This document shows positions 57,154-64,000 of a DNA stretch of 64,000 nucleotides, piece by piece; the first letter of the stretch is position 1; each line of letters opens with the position of its first letter. Position numbers and translations under genes: made by a program. The notes below the pieces were generated by a model. That model had not been told where the DNA came from. It ran no database searches and saw only the letters and a list, made by a program, of their open reading frames with translations. The stretch comes from Saksenaea vasiformis B4078 (taxonomy: Eukaryota > Mucoromycota > Mucoromycetes > Mucorales > Saksenaeaceae): contig JNDT01002269.1 of NCBI GenBank assembly GCA_000697055.1, forward strand, positions 122,762 to 186,761, in the 5' to 3' direction.

Positions 57154-59259
57154 ATGAAGTTACGAGCCAACCTTACGGGCATCGTAGCCTTCCTGAGCAC
57201 CACCGCCTTTCTTTTAACTTCCGCCGCCGATGTCGAATATGCTGTTGTAGCTTTTCCTAGTGCCAACCAGGGTGTAGCCGTTGCTGTCGGAGGTAAAACC
57301 TATCCTCTTCAGCAAAGCAAGGATATTCCCAATCTCTTCTCGGGATCCGCCCCCGAGGCCGAGACATACCAGTATGCCTTAACCGAAGGTCAACAGCACA
57401 CTTTGGAAGCACATCAACGCAAGCTAGCGAAAGGTGCTACCAAGACCGGCAATGAATTTTTCAACCGATCCCGTACTATCTATGATATCCCTGAGCTTCC
57501 GCAAGCGTATCATCCCGTCTATCCCCGTAAGCACCATTTCTGCTTTATTCCGTTGCAATTATTAACGAGGATCGTATAGCTCTCTCCAGCGGTATGAACC
57601 GTTCCAACGAAATCGCCACTATTATTCTCAAGGCCAACCAGTCCGCTCTTGACGAGATTTTGGAGCAACCGAAGAAGAAGCATGGATACGCCCAGATCTT
57701 CGACATGACCTACGTATGGCGACATGATTTTTAACTTGCTGGTCTAAGACAATATACATAGATCTCCAACCAAGAAACATACAAATTCACTACCGCCGGT
57801 ATCAAAAACAGCGGTCAGTCTAGCAAGGACTTTGCTGTGCAATCGTACAAGATTGATTTCAACGAGTTCAAGCAGAAGGGCGAAGCAAAGAATCTGCTTT
57901 TTGGTCGTACAGTTGTCAAGCTACGTGCCCAGATTACCGATCCAACCTTCACGTAAATATAAAAACAAAATATATTGTTCACCTTTGACCTTTTCTTTTC
58001 TTTAGGAGAGAAAAATTGATGCTCGACTGTCTTGCAGCTTCCGGTGCGGCCACTCTTTCCGGTAGCTGGGTCCGTCTCTACATCAACGATCAACCCTTTG
58101 GCTTGTTCTTGATGATTGACGACGCAACAACGCATTTGATTGAAAACACGCTTCATGGTGGCGACTGGAATTACAAATTCACAGGTAAAAATCGACATAC
58201 CACACGTTTGATTTACGCAAATTTTCTCTGACAATACTTCTAGGACCCATCTACAAGGGAAATGCACTTGGTGATGGCAAGGAGGGTGATCTTGTCTATA
58301 ACGGACCTGACCCTGCCAACTACGATGAAGCTCTCTACAAACTTGAAGACAAGGGCAAGGACAAGTCCCTTAACAAGACAAATGGTCTTCAGCCATTGAT
58401 TGAGTTTATGGAGCAATTGCAACATATCGAAATGGCTAAGGATGCCCAAAATCTCGGCAACATCTCGAATCTCATTGACCCTACCCATACTCTCTTGCAT
58501 ACTGCCATGAGCTACTTATCCGCTTCTTGGGATGGGTTCTGGTATCAAGCCAGTAACTACTACTTGACCAAAGATCTCCAAAACAACAAGTGGACCCTCA
58601 TCACCTACGACTTTGACGAGGCACTTGGAAACTATGCGCCCGAGGGTATTGAGACTGTCGATTATCACAACTACCCTCCCAAGGGTGCCAAGCGTCCCCT
58701 TGTGGAAGTTTTCCTTCAGTCACCCCACTATCGCGCCCAGTTCGAGGAAATTATTAAGACCTTGGTCAAGCGTTTCTTTAAACCCAGCGTAATCAATCCT
58801 CGCCTTACCGCATGGACCGAGATGTTGAAAGAAGACATCGCTTGGACCCGCGCAATCCCGCCCAAGTCTCCTGGTGACAAGATGGAGTGGACTCTTCAGG
58901 ACTTCTTGACCAACATGAACACTACTGCTAAGAACGGCAAAGGCCTGGCCGAGTTCGTTAAAGCCAGATCCGAGGCTTCAGCCAAGCAGCTGAACTTCAA
59001 CGACACTGACGCCCTCCCGCCGCTCGGACCCTACAACGGCGGCCGTGTCCTGGGAGCTGGTGATGAGAAGAAGGATAATAAGGGCAATAATCAGAACGGC
59101 GGTAACACCAACGGAGGACAAGCACAGGATCCTAAGAATGGACAGCAACAACAACAGCAACAAGAAAAGAAACCCGAAAATACTGCTTCTGTCTCGTCAA
59201 TCTCCTTCGTTGGACTTACCGTGTCCCTTGTTCTAGGCATGGTCCACATTTTCATGTAA
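57154..59259 (+). CDS. COTH: CotH-family secreted, probably GPI-anchored protein, 630 aa
   Basis: Close paralog of the protein at 48204-50176; the Mucorales CotH family is on the cell surface, and some members are host-cell invasins. Five exons (57154-57526, 57580-57713, 57762-57952, 58006-58184, 58244-59259) sum to 631 codons with the stop. A signal peptide (VAFLSTTAFLLTSAADVEY region), NEFFNRSRTIYDIPELPQAY, IKNSGQSSKDFAVQSYKI, GSWVRLYINDQPFGLFLMI, ASWDGFWYQASNYYL and ITYDFDEALG parallel the first copy. The tail is Gly/Asn/Gln/Lys-rich, with a Gln run, then a hydrophobic end (SSISFVGLTVSLVLGMVHIF) that should direct GPI anchoring. The exon of 179 nt is the same size as in the other copy, but an extra intron (57714-57761) splits what is one exon there. 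Invasin activity cannot be inferred. Confidence 0.9.
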
Positions 59260-61586
59260 ATCTGATAGTTTTATTAAATACATTTATACGTGTATAGCAA
59301 TCGATTTGTTCTTCTAAACTTCAAGTGAGAATCACCAGCCACATGCAACGTGATATGTTACCTTGTTTAAAACCGGATGTTAGTTCAGCAACGTGGTTGT
59401 CATCTTTTTCAGACCATGTAACGCCGGCAATACAATGTCTGCGTTACGCCTACAAATCCCGGGACTTGTCGAGTTCTGGGACCGCCTATCAGGACAGGCT
59501 GAGCTATGGCCGCAATTGCCACATGGTGCAAAGCCTTCATAACTTTTATATAGCGTTGATCAACAATCAATGACTGCTTCCATTACCCAGAAGGCCGAGA
59601 CAATGGATGTGATTACGTTATTGTGGTACACTAAGAGATCTAGGCAACCTGGAAATTGGCAGAACTGAGCTTACCCATATAGCTGGATTTGCTGTTGCGG
59701 ACTTTTTCATTCTCTAAGCTATCCTTTTATACATCTCAACTGACGTTACTGTCGTTGCACAAAGCTCGGTCCCTTGAGGAGTATGAGCATTTTCAAATCC
59801 AGTTTACCTTTTTTCTGCTTTTATGTCACAGCGAATTTTCGAACATCTATCATTGCAAAGTTGGAAGATTTCAATTTTTGTGGAAATGACGAGATAAGCT
59901 GGCAATTAGAAGTGAGTTTCTAACAGAAGTAATTGCCGGATGTCACTCGCATTCTTGTATTCATCAATCAACGATTGAGCTGCTGTGTTTGTTAAAGGAT
60001 CTTATCTTACACAACAAATGACCGCTATTGAAAGTCCATTGACATATAAAATGCTAATGACGTTGTAGAGATGTCATTTTTCACACTAAGACAATCTCGC
60101 CTGCTATCTCTGCTCTCATCCGCAAACCTTATTCGAAACCGCGTACGATCCAAAGTGCATACGATTGAACCAATTACCTGCCGTCATTATCCATCTGAGC
60201 CATGGTAGACTAGATGTTCATCCACTTCGCGAAATTATTTTGTATCGATCTATTTTGTATAAATACCCTTTCAATTCAATGAATTAAGACATTAGGTTAT
60301 AGCAGCATATTCTTCTCTTGGTTATCTCAAGCCATCTCAAAAGGTCTTTTCCAAAAGTTTTTCTTTTATTTCTCAAACCGCCTTTTGTTGCTCGCCTCCG
60401 TTGGTTATTCTCAAGAAACGACCGTTAAACCCAACCCATTGATTCCTTTTCTTTTCTTTTATTTCTTTTCATTTTACTCTCTGTCTGACAAGCGACGACC
60501 ATTCCGCTGTCCTTTTTTTTCTATTTTATTTTTATCTTTGCTGAAATTCTATCGATTCTATGGTAACCGTATCAACGATCTTACTAACGATTATATTCTA
60601 CCTTATCTACATCGCTTTGGATACTGTATCCAGACCTTTCTTTTTCTTTTCTCAAGCATTACCGCTCAATCAAGTCTGGTGTTTGACTTAAAATCTATTC
60701 TTGGTGCTCACTCAATTCCGAACTTTTCTATCAACAAACATTACTCAACTGATACTTTTACTAATGATTACCGTCATCCAGCTTACGCTACGGCTACATT
60801 TGAAACAACTCCATCTGTATACAGCAACTGAAGAATACAGCGTAACAATGTCCTAATCTTTGACATGCTTCATTTAAAACCTCTGAATTAACAATTACCA
60901 GCAATTAATTGTATTGAATCTTTGACATAAGGATGCATGTCAACTTACAATTACTGGACAATTAGAAAGCAAATACCGCTTATTCTGCAATGACTTCCTT
61001 TTGGCTTCTTTTCTTTCGGCTCTTTCTTTTTACTTCTTTCTTGCAATCTCTTTTTTTTCTTTTCACCTTTTTTTTGACACCCTTTGGACGATGTTCGTAT
61101 CTCTCAGAACGTCTGAAAGTTTAGTGAATGCTGCGTGTTCGCACATTACACATTATTTCTTTCAAATGACCCCTTCTAAATAAAAGAAGTGTGTCTTCTT
61201 TAGAAGCGTTTATGCTATCATACCGCAGCGATCATTTCAATCAATCATATTTCTTCGAATATCGGTGGCTGCTAAGACGTTGCATATTTATTCATCATCT
61301 TTTGATTCAGTAAACAATCTCATTGTCGTATTCTACATAACAGAATGACTAAATCATATCACGACATCTACGGATAAACCTCACAGACGAGAAACCAGAT
61401 AATAATGATTAAGCTGAAGTACAAATCATATCAGGGTCCAATACCTGATTGTACCTGAAACTTCTTTAACATCGATCATTGGTTTATCATTGTAAAATTT
61501 TTATTTCTCAAGAACACCGCCACTGCTATAAAAGCTCCCTGTAAAACAATAATAAACAATAATCGAAGAGTCTCAACGTATTCCCG
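59260..61586. other. AT-rich, gene-poor region
   Basis: No gene is supported. A 148-codon plus-strand frame at 60385-60831 is dominated by Phe/Leu/Ser from T-rich DNA; its last third has more ordinary content, but no domain or signal. The region may hold decayed mobile elements. Confidence 0.4.
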
Positions 61587-62160
61587 TTGTTATCCATCTC
61601 TCAATTAACCAAATTTTACAAATATCTTCGAATAGAGATACCCGAGCTATCGTATGCAATGGAAATGGCACAGCAAAAGCTCCAACAATATTACGCACAT
61701 ACGGATGGGCCAGTCTATGCAATCGCAACTGCCATGGACCCACGTGCCAAATTTCGCTGGTGGAAAGATCAGGAGTGGGAAGAGGAGTGGATCGCATTGT
61801 CAACTTCGTGCATTACTGAAGCATGGGAGGGAGGTTTTCGGACCACACAACAATTGCTCACTGCACAAAAACCCGGTTTCCATCTGTTTCAAAGTCGGCC
61901 CCGTGAGGATCAACTTACGGAATATGTAAACGAAATGCCCGCAGATGAGGACATGGCGGTGTTGGAGTACTGGCAGAACTGCAGCCACCAGTGGCCCCAG
62001 CTCGCAAATATGGCACGCAAGTACTTGTCCATTCCAGCATCGTCAGCACCTTCCGAGCATTGTTTCTCATGAGCCAAATTTTTTATACCCTTTCAATGCA
62101 ACAAGATGAAGCTGGAGACATTGCTACAGAGTGTGCTTGTTCAGTCATGGCTGAAGATTT
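61587..62160 (+). pseudogene. Remnant of a hAT-superfamily transposase
   Basis: The frame from 61587 carries the C-terminal part of hAT transposases: a region with AIATAMDPRAKFRWW, then the dimerisation block LEYWQNCSHQWPQLANMARKYLSIPASSAPSEHCFS. A TGA follows directly at about 62070, where intact copies continue into the Arg-rich end; sequence coding KMKLETLLQSVLVQSWL appears afterwards in another frame. The N-terminal zinc-finger and catalytic parts are absent upstream. It should not be functional. Further decay is shown by the pyrimidine repeat just downstream. Confidence 0.85.
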
Positions 62161-62164
62161 TAGA

Positions 62165-62410
62165 GTAGACCTGCCTCCTTTTTTTTTCTCACTGCCATCT
62201 TTCTTCTCACTGCCATCCTTTTTTTACTGCCATCTTTTTTTCACTGCCGTCTTTTTTACTACCATCTTTTTTACTACCATCTTTTTTACTACCTTTTTTT
62301 TTTTACTGTCCTTTTTTTTAAGTGCCATTCTTCTTTTTTTTTTTTCTACTGCTCCTTTTTCTTTTTCAGTGCTGTTCTTTATTTTAGTGCCATTCTTTTT
62401 TGTTACCATT
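62165..62410 (+). repeat. Degenerate pyrimidine-rich tandem repeat
   Basis: T-runs alternate with ACTGCCATC or ACTACCATC, e.g. three consecutive TTTTTTACTACCATC-like units near 62247-62291, at roughly 15-18 bp spacing. It is simple-sequence expansion; no coding role. Confidence 0.8.
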
Positions 62411-62464
62411 TTGTCTTCTTACAATAAACATTGCAATTATGCTAATTAACTTGAACAATGCGAC

Positions 62465-62582
62465 TTCTAGAATGAGTTTGGCAATTATAGCACACTCATG
62501 GCTGCCTGTCTTCTATATATTTTTGCTTAATTTGTATGCCAAGATTGCGATGATTAATAGAACTTAGAACTCAATGAATCAT
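62465..62582. repeat. 118 bp direct repeat, first copy
   Basis: Matches 63474-63591 over 118 bp with only about three or four differences by eye and no gaps. Within it, TGAGTTTGG at the 5' side and GAATCA at the 3' side give a TG...CA frame. Confidence 0.85.
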
Positions 62583-63473
62583 GTTACAATCTCACATATG
62601 AATATGTAATGTCTCGTTGATGTGGAATAAAAAGGGATCAATAGATTCAGCGAGACTGGTGTTTATTCTCGAGAAAAGAAAAAAAGAATCAATCTTCTGA
62701 AAAACTTTTCTATCTGAGTTGACGATATTTATATGTCTTGTTGACTTCAGAGTAGATTGTTAGCTTATGTCTTAGATATCGCTATTGTCCGTTAACCAAT
62801 CTAAAGGAGTATTTTTAGAGATTGGGTTAAAGAAGAGCTGTGTGGTAATTCAGAATGTAGTTCATTGAGACTGTCTCAGTTGAATTAGGGACAGCGGAAT
62901 TGAAAGAGCAGATCTTATTGTTCCCGAATTTCCTGGTAACTGGATCATGAATGAATATGTTCTGATTGGTGCTCTGAGTATAGACATGTCTTAGGATAAT
63001 CTCATAAAGTCATTGTAAGACTGACATGGTCGTATTTTCTTATATGTCATAATGACATTGAGCTGTGTAAATAGCATTATGAGTAAAAGATCAATGTCAG
63101 ATATGACAATCTTATATCGCTACCTGAATATATTTAATCTCAATCACTGACAATATAAATATCAACATAATCTAGTATTAGTTCTTGATCTACTTTTCTA
63201 CCAAAATAAACAACACCCCTCAGTCTCACTGTACTTCTCCAGTCCCGACACAACATAAATGAATATGACATTTAATCTATCTTAACAAAAGCTCTTATTT
63301 AACATGTACTGCTGATCACTGTTATTTTTATTATTGTAGAAGAGCCAGTAAAAAGATATATAAGTTGGATCAATTAATATACAATAAAGAATATAATACA
63401 AGTCTCAAAGGATTTATCTGTCTGATTCTTTTTATTGATTTTCTTCTACAAACCTTTCAATTTCTATATCACA
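62583..63473. other. AT-rich DNA between the direct repeats
   Basis: No open frame or known motif is evident. The sequence CTCAGTCTCACTG at about 63221-63233 resembles CTCAGTCTCGCTG at about 63929-63941, and its reverse complement occurs at 62647-62658 (TCAGCGAGACTG), hinting at fragments of one element. Confidence 0.35.
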
Positions 63474-63591
63474 TTCTGGAATGAGTTTGGCAATTATAGC
63501 ATACTCATGGCTGCCTGTCTTCTATATATTTTTGCTTAATTTGTATGCCAAGATTGTGATGATTAATAGAACTTAGAACTCAATGAATCAT
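63474..63591. repeat. 118 bp direct repeat, second copy
   Basis: Second copy of the repeat at 62465-62582, 1009 bp downstream in the same orientation. The DNA between them is AT-rich and lacks an open frame. Alternatives are short LTRs of a non-autonomous element or a local duplication. Confidence 0.85.
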
Positions 63592-64000
63592 TGTCGTATT
63601 TCGACATCCTTTTCATAATGTTTCAGTTATCGCCAGATGAACTTGTAAAATTTTCATTGTCACACGAGTTTTTCTTCTTCATTGCGGACCTGCGGTAATC
63701 TAAATCTAGTTCCTGATTTTTGTTACCGACTGTCCAGGGCCATCATTGTCTATTTTCACTACCAATTGTAGATCACTTTTGTGATTGCACCATTGGTATC
63801 TTTGGACTCAGTTGAATGAAAACTTTTACTCTCGTCATTACTGGTTTACAAGATGTCTCACTATCAATGTCCCGATCATATTTTAGAAACATATAAAAGA
63901 AGACTCTTTGAATAATAAAAATTTTCATCTCAGTCTCGCTGACTTCTTTCGTCTCATATTCTTTTCTTAAAATCGTCTTTGATTCTTCATTTTTTTCAGC

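Noticed and set aside
48204..59259. A metabolic or virulence gene cluster around CotH and BTA1
   Set aside because: Only three to four unrelated functions are present, and no shared regulatory motif could be seen.
60385..60831. 148-codon ORF as a Phe-rich membrane protein
   Set aside because: Its composition follows from T-rich DNA; there is no domain or clear signal, so I left it out of the gene list.
1..64000. CRISPR arrays, rRNA genes, prokaryotic operons, phage or plasmid features
   Set aside because: None were seen; introns and gene content are those of a fungal nuclear genome.

Overview
The window is nuclear DNA of a filamentous fungus, most likely a Mucorales species (Mucoromycota). 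The case rests on intron-dense genes with short GT-AG introns (38 to about 66 nt where I could check the frame arithmetic), two CotH-type surface proteins, which are characteristically expanded in Mucorales, a Zn(II)2Cys6 regulator, a Sso-type syntaxin, a paxillin-like LIM protein and a BTA1 betaine-lipid synthase. I saw no rRNA, convincing tRNA, CRISPR array or prokaryotic operon. I do not assign a species.

Layout. 0.4-5.2 kb: a hypothetical protein, a CCDC130/SAF4-type splicing factor and coproporphyrinogen III oxidase. 5.2-8.1 kb: a run of hairpins and a decayed Tc1/mariner transposase. 8.1-14.5 kb: three tightly spaced minus-strand genes (SUGCT-type CoA transferase, transketolase, NUDCD1). 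15.4-21.1 kb: RINT1/TIP20 tether subunit and a plasma-membrane syntaxin. 23.3-25.4 kb: a four-LIM paxillin-like protein. 25.4-31.1 kb: gene-poor, repeat-bearing. 31.1-35.4 kb: GMPPA-like protein and AMPK/SNF1 beta subunit. 35.4-39.1 kb: gene-poor, with two inverted copies of a ~610 bp repeat. 39.1-40.6 kb: type II membrane fucosyltransferase-like protein. 43.0-43.9 kb: ribulose-phosphate 3-epimerase. 45.6-59.3 kb: Zn-cluster factor, CotH protein, BTA1, second CotH protein. 59.3-64 kb: AT-rich DNA with a hAT remnant, a degenerate pyrimidine repeat and a 118 bp direct-repeat pair.

How genes relate. Transketolase and ribulose-phosphate epimerase act in the same non-oxidative pentose-phosphate branch but are ~30 kb apart and do not look like a cluster. 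GMPPA and the fucosyltransferase-like protein both touch GDP-sugar use. RINT1 and syntaxin both belong to vesicle fusion. The CotH pair flanking BTA1 is the most distinctive block.

The least expected structure is a non-coding repeat family (up to ~790 bp, with a ~46 bp inverted repeat in one arm) in at least five copies confined to the gene-poor stretches. Exon-level oddities include 7-nt and 13-nt microexons, a GC-AG intron, a 38-nt intron and a stop-free 45-nt intron in a CotH gene. All exon boundaries are my inference from splice motifs, frame arithmetic and family conservation, without transcript data.
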